Notes under the pieces: generated by a model
What the model was told of the DNA's origin: nothing
Database searches by the model: none
What the model saw: only the letters and a program-made list of their open reading frames with translations
Shown: piece after piece, positions 37,856-46,787 of the stretch
Numbering within the stretch: the stretch's first letter is position 1
Layout: every line of letters begins with the position of its first letter
Made by a program: the position numbers and the translations under genes
Assembly: GCF_004135675.1 (NCBI RefSeq)
Contig: NZ_QHLX01000001.1
Span: 434,001-498,000, forward strand
Length of the DNA: 64,000 nucleotides
DNA from: Marinitoga lauensis
GTDB taxonomy: Bacteria > Thermotogota > Thermotogae > Petrotogales > Petrotogaceae
Reading direction: 5' to 3'

Positions 37856-39597
37856 AAAGACTATTAATCGTATTCATATTATTATGTTCTTTAGCTTTTT
37901 CACAAACTTTAACAGAAAGCGAAAAAATGGCTCGAAAATTGTTCTCAGAGAGCCTAAATGATTTTTTTTCTGGAAAAAAATATGAAGCACGTTTGAAATT
38001 AGAAGAAGCTATGACAAATCAAATTTATTTAAAGGATGTTCCATATTTCTGGTATTATGCCGCAAAACTTGATCTTTTATTAGGAAATGTGGAAAAAGCT
38101 AAAGAGGATTTGAACAATATTTTGTTCTTTTCCCCATCAAACAGCGAAGCTATTTCTCTTCTAAATTTTATTAAATCTTTAAATAATATAGAAAAAAAAA
38201 GTTCTCCACAATTAAAAATTAAAGAACTTAAAAGAATTGAAAATATTATAAATGCTAATGAAAAATTTTTTACTGCTAATGATTTTATTGTAGTAGATTC
38301 TTTTGTATATTTATTGGACATACAGAATAAATTAATCTATTACACAAATCTGGATAATTCATATGAAAACTGGATAAAATTCTCAACTGCTATTGGTAAG
38401 GATTTTATACCTTTTAAATTATATTATGACAATAGAACCGATTATTTTTATGTTTCTGGAAATACAGGACTTTATGTGATAAAAGATTTTTCAAAACAAA
38501 AAAACTTTTATTTTCAAAAATTAAATGATTATAGTAATCTTTTACTAATAACCGTAGATAGAATAGGTAGATTATGGACTTATTATGCACAGAACAACAA
38601 TATTTTAATTTTTGATTATAATGGAAAACTTCTAGAAAAGATATCTTTAAATAATAAATATATCATAACTTCGGGTAGCTACAGCAATAATAACATAAGT
38701 TTATTAGATATCAAAAATAAACAAATAATTATTTATTCTACTATTTCAAAAAAAATTATAGAAATTATTCCTCTAAAAAATAAACATTATCCTTTAAAAA
38801 TTATTTCTCTTCCATACAATATTTATTTAATTTCTTTTATGAATGATGGAACTTATTTATTTCAAAATAATAAATTCACCAGGTTATTTGATTTCCCATA
38901 TTTAATGAATTATAAGAATGGTATATTGCTAAAATTTAACTATAAAAAATATGAATTAATAATAGATCGTGTTGACTTCATATCTGATGCTGTACCATAC
39001 TATGTATTTTTATATGGAATTGATTTTAATATTCCAAACATGACATTAAATTTAAAAATAAGTACTATTGCACCTGAAAGTAACTTAATAGACTTTATTG
39101 ATAAGAAAATTTATATTACTGATTCTGAAGGAAGATATGCATTTACTTATAAGAAAAAACTTGAAACGCCTTATTTTTATAAGTTTGATAATATGGAACA
39201 CTTGTTTTTAGAAATGTTGCCTCTCTTAAAAAATGATTCTATCATTATTTTAAATGATGAAGAAAATTCTAATTTTGAAAAATACATTAATATAAAAAAC
39301 ATTACCCCTTTTATATTTACCAATATGTCTTTATATGTAATAACAAGTAATAATGTTAGTGAAAAGGTTAGAAAACTCATAAATTTAACTGGTGGATGTG
39401 TTGTTCCAAAAGATTATCTCAATGTCTTTGAAAATTACATAAATAACAATAAAAAAATAATACAAAACATTACTTATAAAATCTTTCCTCCTATTGCACC
39501 GGGCATTAGACCAGTAAAGATTTATTTACAAATAGATAGTAAAATAATAAATGATACTATGTATTATTATTCGGAAGGTGTTGGAATTGCAGAATAA
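37852..39597 (+). CDS. Secreted TPR and propeller-like protein, function unknown
   Basis: 581 residues with signal peptide MKRLLIVFILLCSLAFS. Residues about 22-105 carry two TPR-like units (KMARKLFSESLNDFFSGKKYEARLKLEEAM; VEKAKEDLNNILFFSPSNSEA). The middle, rich in FIVVDSFVYLLDIQNKLIYY-like strands, resembles an NHL/YncE-type propeller. The C-terminal ~120 residues are unassigned. It is translationally coupled to plsY (ATGA overlap) and to the next TPR gene, and precedes an SLBB export-type protein, so the three may form one envelope or polysaccharide system. Function unknown. Confidence 0.7.
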   Translation: MKRLLIVFILLCSLAFSQTLTESEKMARKLFSESLNDFFSGKKYEARLKLEEAMTNQIYLKDVPYFWYYAAKLDLLLGNVEKAKEDLNNILFFSPSNSEAISLLNFIKSLNNIEKKSSPQLKIKELKRIENIINANEKFFTANDFIVVDSFVYLLDIQNKLIYYTNLDNSYENWIKFSTAIGKDFIPFKLYYDNRTDYFYVSGNTGLYVIKDFSKQKNFYFQKLNDYSNLLLITVDRIGRLWTYYAQNNNILIFDYNGKLLEKISLNNKYIITSGSYSNNNISLLDIKNKQIIIYSTISKKIIEIIPLKNKHYPLKIISLPYNIYLISFMNDGTYLFQNNKFTRLFDFPYLMNYKNGILLKFNYKKYELIIDRVDFISDAVPYYVFLYGIDFNIPNMTLNLKISTIAPESNLIDFIDKKIYITDSEGRYAFTYKKKLETPYFYKFDNMEHLFLEMLPLLKNDSIIILNDEENSNFEKYINIKNITPFIFTNMSLYVITSNNVSEKVRKLINLTGGCVVPKDYLNVFENYINNNKKIIQNITYKIFPPIAPGIRPVKIYLQIDSKIINDTMYYYSEGVGIAE

Positions 39598-40042
39598 AAG
39601 TGCTTATTATTTGAAATTAGGAAATAAATATTTAGGTTTAAATAATGTAGAATTAGCGATAAAAAACTACCTGTTAGCTTTAAATGAAGATTCAGAAAAT
39701 CCGCTTATATACCATAATCTTGGAGTGTGTTATTTATTAAAAAATGATTCAAAATCTGCTCTGGAATATTTTAAAAAGTGTATAGAATCTGGATTTAAAA
39801 CCGAAGAAACATATTATTATTATTTAAAAACATTGTTTGACTGTGGAAATTATAATGAATGTCTAAAGATCGAGGTCAATGAAAAATTTTTTATTGATAT
39901 GAGTTTAATTAAGATAAAAGCCGCTATGAAAATAAACAAATATGATTATGCAAAAAATATAGTAGAAAATCTGAAAATAAACGGTTTTTCAAGTCAGGAA
40001 TTAAATTTGATGGAAAAAATAATTAATTTAAAAAACATATAG
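39587..40042 (+). CDS. TPR-repeat protein
   Basis: About 151 residues, no signal peptide. Two clear TPR units: SAYYLKLGNKYLGLNNVELAIKNYLLALNEDSENPLIY and the following LGVCYLLKNDSKSALEYFKKCIESG. TTG at 39587 is preceded by GGAAGG 8 bases back and is favoured over starts further upstream inside the previous gene. It precedes the SLBB gene by 12 bases in one operon; a role as an adaptor is only a guess. Confidence 0.7.
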   Translation: MQNKSAYYLKLGNKYLGLNNVELAIKNYLLALNEDSENPLIYHNLGVCYLLKNDSKSALEYFKKCIESGFKTEETYYYYLKTLFDCGNYNECLKIEVNEKFFIDMSLIKIKAAMKINKYDYAKNIVENLKINGFSSQELNLMEKIINLKNI

Positions 40043-40054
40043 GAGGTCTTAGTC

Positions 40055-43000
40055 GTGAAGTCGAAAACATCTATTTTTTTAATTATTTTATTTGGGATTT
40101 CTCTTTTTGCAAATTATACAATTAGAACGGGAGATGTATTGGGATTATGGGTTTTTGGATACCCTGAATATTCTAACCAAAAAATATTAGTAGGGCCTGA
40201 TGGACAAATTACTGTGCCACCAATTGGGAGGTTAAATGCTTATGGTAAGACGATAGAAACACTTGAAAAGGAAATTAAAGAAAAAATAAGTACATATATA
40301 AAATCTCCAAATGTTACCTTAGGAATAGTTAATTATGCACCTTTTGAAATACAAATTATTGGTAATGTAAAAAAATCTGGTATTATACAATTACCAAAAC
40401 CTGAATTAACATTAACTAAAATTATTTCGCTAAGTGGTGGTTTTGCTGAACCATGGAAAAGCACTTATGCTATTGTAAAGTATCCAAATGGTAAAGAGGA
40501 AAAATATGACATTACCAATCTATTTAAAGGTTTATTGTTGGAAAAGGACCCTGTAATACCCGAAAATTCAACTATAGTTATCCCTTTTGAATATAACACA
40601 AATATTACTGTTTATACTGATTTTGGAATAAAAAATATACCTTATTTTAATGGAATTACCTTAAAGGATATTGTATCTAATTCTAATATTAATCCTCAAA
40701 ATTTTGAAAGCTCTATTATTGTATTAAGAAATAATAAAATCTTAAATTTTTCTTTTGAGGATTTAAAAGATAATAAAAATATACTTCTTGAAAAAGGAGA
40801 TACTGTTATATTCAATAAATTAGAAAAATATGTTTATGTTTTTGGTTTAAATAAAGGTGGAAAAATTGTATTTGAAAAAGATGAACCATTTACATTAAAA
40901 ACATTGATGGCAAAATTAGGTGTTGAACCAAAATATATAACTTACACTATTTATGATAGGGAAAAAGGAAAACTGGACAATGTTAAAGAAAATTTTGAAT
41001 TAAAGGTTGGAGAAATTGTCGAATTCGAGTCTATAGAAAATTATGTTTACGTTAGTTCAAACGTAGGTGGTGGCAAAATTCTATTTGATGTAAAAGAAAA
41101 TTTCGACTTAAACACATTAATGGGAAAAATGGGTATTGACAAAAATGATTATACTATTGAAGTATTTAACCCAGAAACTGGCTTAACAGTTGATGCGACA
41201 CAAAATTTTTCTTTTGTTAAAGGTATGATAGTAAAATTTACTCCTATAGAGAGATATGTTTATGTTGCAAATAAGGGTAAAATATTATTTTCTAAAACTG
41301 AAACTTTTGATCTTGATACTTTAATTGGTAAATTGGGTATTGATAAAGGAATGTCTAAAATTAAAATTTTTGACCCTGATTCCAAAGAAACTTTTGTTGC
41401 TGATAAGAATATTCCTTTGAAAAATAATATGTATATCGATATTCTTCCTGTAGAAAAATTTGTTTATGTTGCAAATAAAGGTAAAATTTTGTTCTCTAAA
41501 ACTGAAACTTTTGATCTTGATACTTTAATTGGTAAATTGGGTATTGATAAAGGAATGTCTGAAATTAAGATTTTTGACCCTGATTCCAAAGAAACTTTTG
41601 TTGCTGATAAGAATATTCCTTTGAAAAATAATATGTATATCGATATTCTTCCTGTAGAAAAATTTGTTTATGTTGCAAATAAAGGTAAAATATTGTTCTC
41701 TAAAACTGAGACCTTTGATCTTGATACTTTAATTGGTAAATTGGGTATTGATAAAGGAATGTCTGAAATTAAGATTTTTGACCCTGATTCCAAAGAAACT
41801 TTTATTGCTGATAAGAATATTCCTTTGAAAAATAATATGTATATTGATATTATCCCTATTGAAAAATTTGTTTATGTTGTAAATAAAGGTAAAATATTGT
41901 TCTCTAAAACTGAGACTTTTGATCTTGATACTTTAATTGGTAAATTGGGTATTGATAAGGAAATGTCTGAAATTAAGATTTTTGACCCTGACTCCAAAGA
42001 AACTTTTGTTTCTGATAAGAATATTCCTTTGAAAAATAATATGTATATTGATATTATCCCTATTGAAAAATTTGTTTATGTTGTTGGTGATGTTTCAAAA
42101 ACTATTTATTTTGATAAAAAAGAAAATATTGATAAAAAAACTATTTTAGCTAAGCTCGGTCTCACAAACGATAAAGTTGAAAGTTTCGAATACGATAAAT
42201 TAGAACCTGGTAGTATTATAAAAATCAAAATTAAAAAGAATTATGTTTATACTTCAGGTGCTTTTAATTACACTGGAAGATTGGATTTTGATATATCAGA
42301 ACCAATTACTTTATCAGCTATTATTTCAAAAGCAAGAGGATTTAACAATGAATTTAACGGAGAATTAATACTTGTTAATAACAATACAACAAAAACACTT
42401 ACTATAGAAGAAAATAAAGTATATAATGATATTATCGAACCTGGAACTATGATTATGGCAAAAACTTCCAGAAGAGATGTATATATTTTGGGCGACGGCG
42501 TAGTAAATGGTGTTTATACTGCAAAGCTTAATGATTCTTTGTGGAATGTTTTATTAAGAGCAGGTTATGTGCCTTCAGATAAATATGAAATTGAAGTTAA
42601 GTATAATAAAAACATCAAAAAATATGATGGAGTAGAAGCAGAACAAACACTCAATAAAATGCCTATTTCTGGTGAAGTTTATGTAAATGTAAGAAAAGTC
42701 AAAAACGATAATGTTTTAATTTATAAAAATGGTTCTGTTAAAGTTATTACACCCAAGGCAAAAGATTATGTCACTCTTATAGATATATTTAGCAGCGTTA
42801 ATGGTTTTTCACCTTCTAATGAAGGTACAATTATGGTATATAATAATAAAAAGAAAATCGCTGAATATAATTCAACAGATGTTATTAATAATCCTTTAGC
42901 AAAAATTCCTCAGGGATCATATGTAAACTTTATTCTAGATGTAAACTTAAATTATATTACAGTTTTAGGTAATACTTCACCAAGGAGTATAAAAACAGAA

Positions 43001-43549
43001 ATACCAGTACCTCTAACAGAAATACTTGGTCAATTATCCATTGATTGGAAAACTCAAAAATATATCAATTTATACAAATCAGATGGAAAATTTGTAGAAA
43101 TAGACTTAGATAAGGTAAAAGATTTAAATACTATATTAATAGATCCTGGAACTGTTGTATATGTTCCAACAACACATAATCAATTTGTTTATATTTTTGG
43201 TGAAGTATTGCATCCTGGCATGATTCCATATACAAAAGGATTGAATGTTATAGAAGCTTTATTTAAGGCTGGGGTAAATACACAAACTGCAGAATTATCA
43301 AATGTATTTTTATTTACTGATGGACCTAATCAGCCACCAATTGTATTAAATTTAAAAGATTTCTATAATGGCGGTAATGTTCCTGATAGTATGAATAAAT
43401 TACTGGAACCTGGAAATATTATTTATATTCCAAAAAATATATTAACAAATGTTGTTAGTGTTATGAGTACAGTAAGCAATTTTATGAGTTTCTTCAATAC
43501 TGGATATACTACTTACAACAATATTAACAATATCATTACTGGAAAATGA
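40055..43549 (+). CDS. Large SLBB-repeat polysaccharide-export-type protein
   Basis: 1,164 residues. Signal peptide (MKSKTSIFLIILFGISLFA), then a Wza-like poly_export domain (NYTIRTGDVLGLWVFGYPEY, VGPDGQITVPPIGRL, residues 21-95) and many SLBB-like units. Residues 260-402 hold two diverged 71-residue units and 403-674 hold four near-identical 68-residue units (YVANKGKILFSKTETFDL...); a fifth is partial. The last SLBB unit (YVYIFGEVLHPGMIPY) precedes a C-terminal hydrophobic stretch. Exporters of this type are usually about 350-400 residues, so this is hugely enlarged. A GTG start at 40055 follows AGGAGGTC. No wzc/glycosyltransferase genes are adjacent, so an exopolysaccharide role is inferred only from the domain. 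Confidence 0.85.
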   Translation: MKSKTSIFLIILFGISLFANYTIRTGDVLGLWVFGYPEYSNQKILVGPDGQITVPPIGRLNAYGKTIETLEKEIKEKISTYIKSPNVTLGIVNYAPFEIQIIGNVKKSGIIQLPKPELTLTKIISLSGGFAEPWKSTYAIVKYPNGKEEKYDITNLFKGLLLEKDPVIPENSTIVIPFEYNTNITVYTDFGIKNIPYFNGITLKDIVSNSNINPQNFESSIIVLRNNKILNFSFEDLKDNKNILLEKGDTVIFNKLEKYVYVFGLNKGGKIVFEKDEPFTLKTLMAKLGVEPKYITYTIYDREKGKLDNVKENFELKVGEIVEFESIENYVYVSSNVGGGKILFDVKENFDLNTLMGKMGIDKNDYTIEVFNPETGLTVDATQNFSFVKGMIVKFTPIERYVYVANKGKILFSKTETFDLDTLIGKLGIDKGMSKIKIFDPDSKETFVADKNIPLKNNMYIDILPVEKFVYVANKGKILFSKTETFDLDTLIGKLGIDKGMSEIKIFDPDSKETFVADKNIPLKNNMYIDILPVEKFVYVANKGKILFSKTETFDLDTLIGKLGIDKGMSEIKIFDPDSKETFIADKNIPLKNNMYIDIIPIEKFVYVVNKGKILFSKTETFDLDTLIGKLGIDKEMSEIKIFDPDSKETFVSDKNIPLKNNMYIDIIPIEKFVYVVGDVSKTIYFDKKENIDKKTILAKLGLTNDKVESFEYDKLEPGSIIKIKIKKNYVYTSGAFNYTGRLDFDISEPITLSAIISKARGFNNEFNGELILVNNNTTKTLTIEENKVYNDIIEPGTMIMAKTSRRDVYILGDGVVNGVYTAKLNDSLWNVLLRAGYVPSDKYEIEVKYNKNIKKYDGVEAEQTLNKMPISGEVYVNVRKVKNDNVLIYKNGSVKVITPKAKDYVTLIDIFSSVNGFSPSNEGTIMVYNNKKKIAEYNSTDVINNPLAKIPQGSYVNFILDVNLNYITVLGNTSPRSIKTEIPVPLTEILGQLSIDWKTQKYINLYKSDGKFVEIDLDKVKDLNTILIDPGTVVYVPTTHNQFVYIFGEVLHPGMIPYTKGLNVIEALFKAGVNTQTAELSNVFLFTDGPNQPPIVLNLKDFYNGGNVPDSMNKLLEPGNIIYIPKNILTNVVSVMSTVSNFMSFFNTGYTTYNNINNIITGK
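41261..42076 (+). repeat. Four near-identical 204-bp coding repeats
   Basis: Units start at 41261, 41465, 41669 and 41873 and end at 42076, each exactly 204 bp and in frame. Units 2 and 3 differ at very few bases. Two older units of 213 bp precede them at 40835 and 41048. The similarity at the DNA level indicates recent amplification or gene conversion. Confidence 0.9.
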
Positions 43550-43552
43550 TAA

Positions 43553-43572
43553 AAATCCCCGTCCGGGGATTT
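43553..43572. terminator. Hairpin between the SLBB gene and hslU
   Basis: AAATCCCC / GGGGATTT with a GTCC loop directly after the SLBB stop. The 3' tail is only ATTTAAACC on the plus strand, so it may be a weak terminator or mRNA 3' end protector. Confidence 0.5.
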
Positions 43573-43597
43573 AAACCTTTAATCGGAGGTGGTATTA

Positions 43598-44989
43598 ATG
43601 GCAGAATTGACCCCCAAAGAAATTGTGAAAGAATTAGATAAATATATTATAGGTCAAAATGAAGCAAAAAAAGCAGTCGCAGTTGCACTAAGAAATAGGT
43701 ATAGAAGACTTAAATTACCAGAAGAAATTAAAAAAGAAATAATGCCAAAAAACATATTGATGATTGGTCCTACTGGCGTTGGTAAAACAGAAATTGCAAG
43801 AAGATTAGCTCAAATTGCTAACGCTCCTTTTATAAAAGTTGAAGCTACGAGGTTTACTGAAGTGGGATATGTTGGAAAAAATGTTGAATCAATGATAAGG
43901 GAACTTGTAGATGTATCTATAAATATGGTAAGAAACGAAATGATGAAAGATGTTGAAGAAAAAGCTGAAGAAATGGTTGAAGAAAGAATTCTTGACGCTT
44001 TGATGGGTGTAAAAAAGAATAAACAGCCATCTGCTGGTAATTTTATGGAGCTATTAAATATGTTTGGTCAAAATCAACCTAAAAAAGAAGAACCTGTTCA
44101 GAACACAAATGATTATCAGAGAAGAATTGAATTAAAGCAAAAATTAAAAAACAAGGAATTAGAAAATATTGAAATAGAGATCGAAGTTGAAGAATCTCCA
44201 GCACCTATGTTTGCTGGATTAGGACCTGAATTTGAGGATATGGGAATACAAATTGGTGAAATGTTTTCAAATATGATGCCTAAAAAAACTGTAAAAAGAA
44301 AAATGAAAATCAAAGATGCAAGAAAGGTTCTACTGCCTATGGAAGCAGAAAAGTTGATTGATAAAGATAAAATGATTCAAGAAGCTATAGATAGAGCACA
44401 AAATAGAGGAATAATATTTATTGATGAAATGGATAAAATAGCAGCTAAATCTGGAGGCTCAGGTCCTGATGTTTCTCGCGAAGGGGTTCAAAGAGATCTA
44501 TTGCCTATAGTGGAGGGAACTACTGTTGTAACAAAACATGGACCTATAAAAACAGATTACATGCTATTTATAGCAGCAGGCGCTTTTCATGTAGCAAAAC
44601 CATCTGATTTGATCCCTGAAATGCAGGGAAGATTTCCAATTAGAGTTGAATTAGATGCTTTAACAGAAAAAGACTTTGTTAGGATTTTAGTTGAACCAGA
44701 AAATGCTGTTACAAAACAATATAAAGCTTTATTAGAAACAGATGGTGTGAAATTAGTATTTACAGAAGAAGGAATTAGTGAAATTGCAAATATCGCATTT
44801 AATCTAAATGAAAAAATAGAAAATATTGGTGCCAGAAGATTATATACCGTGGTTGAAAAGGTTCTTGAAGAAGTATCTTTTGAAGCTCCACTTGGCTCAG
44901 AGGTAGAAATACAGATAACTAAAGAATACGTAAAACAGAGAATTGGGACCCTTGCAGAAAATAAAGATTTAAGTGAATTTGTCCTTTAG
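43598..44989 (+). CDS. hslU: HslU, ATPase subunit of the HslUV protease
   Basis: 463 residues. AAA+ unfoldase that feeds substrates to HslV. Walker A GPTGVGKTEIARRLA at residues 57-71, the pore motif GYVGKNVESM near 90, a long I domain (about 110-230), Walker B GIIFIDEMDKI and the sensor motif GRFPIRVEL. The C-terminus ends DLSEFVL, like the HslV-docking tail EDLSRFIL. A GTG at 43589 lies in the ribosome site; the ATG at 43598 is chosen. No hslV flanks it here, which is unusual. Confidence 0.95.
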   Translation: MAELTPKEIVKELDKYIIGQNEAKKAVAVALRNRYRRLKLPEEIKKEIMPKNILMIGPTGVGKTEIARRLAQIANAPFIKVEATRFTEVGYVGKNVESMIRELVDVSINMVRNEMMKDVEEKAEEMVEERILDALMGVKKNKQPSAGNFMELLNMFGQNQPKKEEPVQNTNDYQRRIELKQKLKNKELENIEIEIEVEESPAPMFAGLGPEFEDMGIQIGEMFSNMMPKKTVKRKMKIKDARKVLLPMEAEKLIDKDKMIQEAIDRAQNRGIIFIDEMDKIAAKSGGSGPDVSREGVQRDLLPIVEGTTVVTKHGPIKTDYMLFIAAGAFHVAKPSDLIPEMQGRFPIRVELDALTEKDFVRILVEPENAVTKQYKALLETDGVKLVFTEEGISEIANIAFNLNEKIENIGARRLYTVVEKVLEEVSFEAPLGSEVEIQITKEYVKQRIGTLAENKDLSEFVL

Positions 44990-44999
44990 GAGGATTTTT

Positions 45000-45683
45000 A
45001 TGCATAAAATATTGATTATTGAAGATTCGCCTGAAATAGTAATTTTATATGAAAAAATGATTAATAATTATCTTCAAAACATTGATCATATCAATACAAT
45101 TCTTTATACAACACATGAATTAAAAGATTTTTTAAACAATGAAGAGAATTTTAAAGAAAGATTTTCACTAATATTGAGTGAAATAGAGCTTCATGGTGAA
45201 AATATAACAGAGTATCTGGAAGTACTAAAAACATATCAACCAAAAACTCCTTTATATATTGTAAGTAATAAAATGAATTTAAACTCCATTAGAACCATTT
45301 TTAAAATTGGAGCAACTGATTGGATAGAAAAACCTATTGTTCCTGAAGAATTTTCTATTATGCTTGCTGAATCTGTATTTAAAGGTGAGACATTTGAAAG
45401 TAGATATAGAAAATTAAAAAATGAATTAGAAACGTTTTCTGAAAATAATAATCTTGAATTTTTCATTTTAGAGGATAAAATAAGCAAATTAATATTTGAC
45501 AATCCCAATAGATATGAAGGACATCTTTTACTGGGTTATTTGTACTGGAAAAAATTAAAGAATCTAACTTTATTAAAAAAACATTATAACGCCGCATTGG
45601 CTCTTGCTGAAGGAACTATTAAAGATAAAGAGTTGCAAAGTATTATTGCAAAAATTCTGGAGGCTCATAAAAATGAAAAATAA
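45000..45683 (+). CDS. Receiver-like protein with Glu at the phosphorylation site
   Basis: 227 residues. The N-terminal half is a CheY-type receiver: acidic pair in ILIIEDSPE (E8-D9), conserved Lys in WIEKPIVPEEF (K111) and a Ser at about 89. The usual phospho-acceptor Asp is replaced by Glu61 (LILSEIELHG). The C-terminal half (about 130-227) is helical and TPR-like, with no DNA-binding domain. A Glu at this place often mimics the phosphorylated state, so it may be a constitutive pseudo-receiver. ATG at 45000 follows AGGAGGA; it lies between hslU and the TrkA genes and overlaps the latter. Confidence 0.75.
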   Translation: MHKILIIEDSPEIVILYEKMINNYLQNIDHINTILYTTHELKDFLNNEENFKERFSLILSEIELHGENITEYLEVLKTYQPKTPLYIVSNKMNLNSIRTIFKIGATDWIEKPIVPEEFSIMLAESVFKGETFESRYRKLKNELETFSENNNLEFFILEDKISKLIFDNPNRYEGHLLLGYLYWKKLKNLTLLKKHYNAALALAEGTIKDKELQSIIAKILEAHKNEK

Positions 45684-46110
45684 AATAAAATATATAATAA
45701 TAATTGGTTGTGGAAGACTTGGTTCCGAATTAGCTCGACGTTTTTCAAAAGACCATAACGTAATCGTTGTAGATAAATTACCAGAAGCATTAGAACGTTT
45801 AAAAAAATATAATTTTACAGGATTTTCCATGGTCGTAGATAGTTCGGATATTGCCATTTTAGAACAGGTAAAAGCTGAAAAAGCAGATTTGATATATATT
45901 GTAACCCCTGATGATAATTTGAATTTTATGCTTGCTAATGCCTGTAATACATTTTATAAATCAAAAAATTCTGATCTTGAAATAATAGCAAGGGTTAATG
46001 ATCCGCATAAAAAAAGTCTTTTTGAAAAGGCAGGTTTAAATATTTTCTGCCCAATAGAACATGCTGTTGACGAATTAGTTGGAAACGAAGGTGTAAAAAG
46101 TGAAAAATAA
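45673..46110 (+). CDS. TrkA-N potassium channel gating protein, first subunit
   Basis: 145 residues. Rossmann RCK domain with intact dinucleotide motif IIIGCGRLGSELARRF (7-22) and the acidic VVVDK at the end of strand 2. It lacks a TrkA-C domain. Thermotoga maritima TM1088A is a similar single-domain protein that forms an octameric ring with TM1088B; the same pairing is seen here. ATG at 45673 follows GGAGG; overlaps the upstream stop by 11 bases and the next start by 11 bases. Confidence 0.85.
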   Translation: MKNKIKYIIIIGCGRLGSELARRFSKDHNVIVVDKLPEALERLKKYNFTGFSMVVDSSDIAILEQVKAEKADLIYIVTPDDNLNFMLANACNTFYKSKNSDLEIIARVNDPHKKSLFEKAGLNIFCPIEHAVDELVGNEGVKSEK

Positions 46111-46783
46111 AATATTTTATATTGTAGAAGGAGAAAACATTGCATATTCAATTGTACGAAATCTATTATATCAGGGACATTATGTGTATTATATTTCGTC
46201 CAATCAAAAAACAATAAATAGAATACTATCCTTAAAAGCATATTATTCTAATTTAGAAGGAATATTACATGATCCCACTGAAATAACTTTTTTAGAAAGT
46301 TTGGATATGGCTCCTAATAGGATAGGTGGAGTTATTTCTTTATCAAGTGATGATGCGTTAAATTTTGTTGTTTCATGGCTTGTAAAACAGTTATATGAAG
46401 ATATCCGTGTAATTTCTCTTGTCAATTATCCAGAAAATGAAAAATTATTTTTAAAAAATCATATTGAAACTGTAAGTATAACAAATTGGATTGAAAAATT
46501 AATTGAGGCTTCTATAGAATATCAAACAAATTTAAGTTTTTTCAATCCATACGCTGATAAATTAGCTATTATTGAAGTTAGAATAAAAAAGCAGGATTAT
46601 GCTGCAAACAAGAAATTAAAAGATTTACGAATGCCAGAAAATTCAATTGTTAGCATGTTAATAAGAAAAGAAGAAATTTTTGTTCCTCAGGGAAATACAG
46701 AAATACTTCCCGGAGATAAATTGGTTATTTTTTCACTAAAAGACAAAGTTCCACAGGTGAAACTCAAACTTTTGAAAGGATGA
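46100..46783 (+). CDS. TrkA potassium channel gating protein, second subunit
   Basis: 227 residues with a TrkA-N-like Rossmann domain and a C-terminal TrkA-C domain (KLAIIEVRIKKQDYAANKKLKDLRMPENS...PQGNTEILPGDKLVIFSLKDKV). The dinucleotide motif is degenerate (YIVEGENIAYSIVRNLL, no G-x-G-x-x-G), so it probably does not bind NAD or ATP in the usual way. GTG start at 46100, inside the previous frame's end. With the preceding protein it would form the heteromeric ring of a TrkH channel, whose gene follows. Confidence 0.85.
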   Translation: MKNKIFYIVEGENIAYSIVRNLLYQGHYVYYISSNQKTINRILSLKAYYSNLEGILHDPTEITFLESLDMAPNRIGGVISLSSDDALNFVVSWLVKQLYEDIRVISLVNYPENEKLFLKNHIETVSITNWIEKLIEASIEYQTNLSFFNPYADKLAIIEVRIKKQDYAANKKLKDLRMPENSIVSMLIRKEEIFVPQGNTEILPGDKLVIFSLKDKVPQVKLKLLKG

Positions 46784-46787
46784 AAAC

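Noticed and set aside
41261-42076. CRISPR-like array
   Set aside because: The 204-bp repeats are in-frame coding units with no unique spacers.
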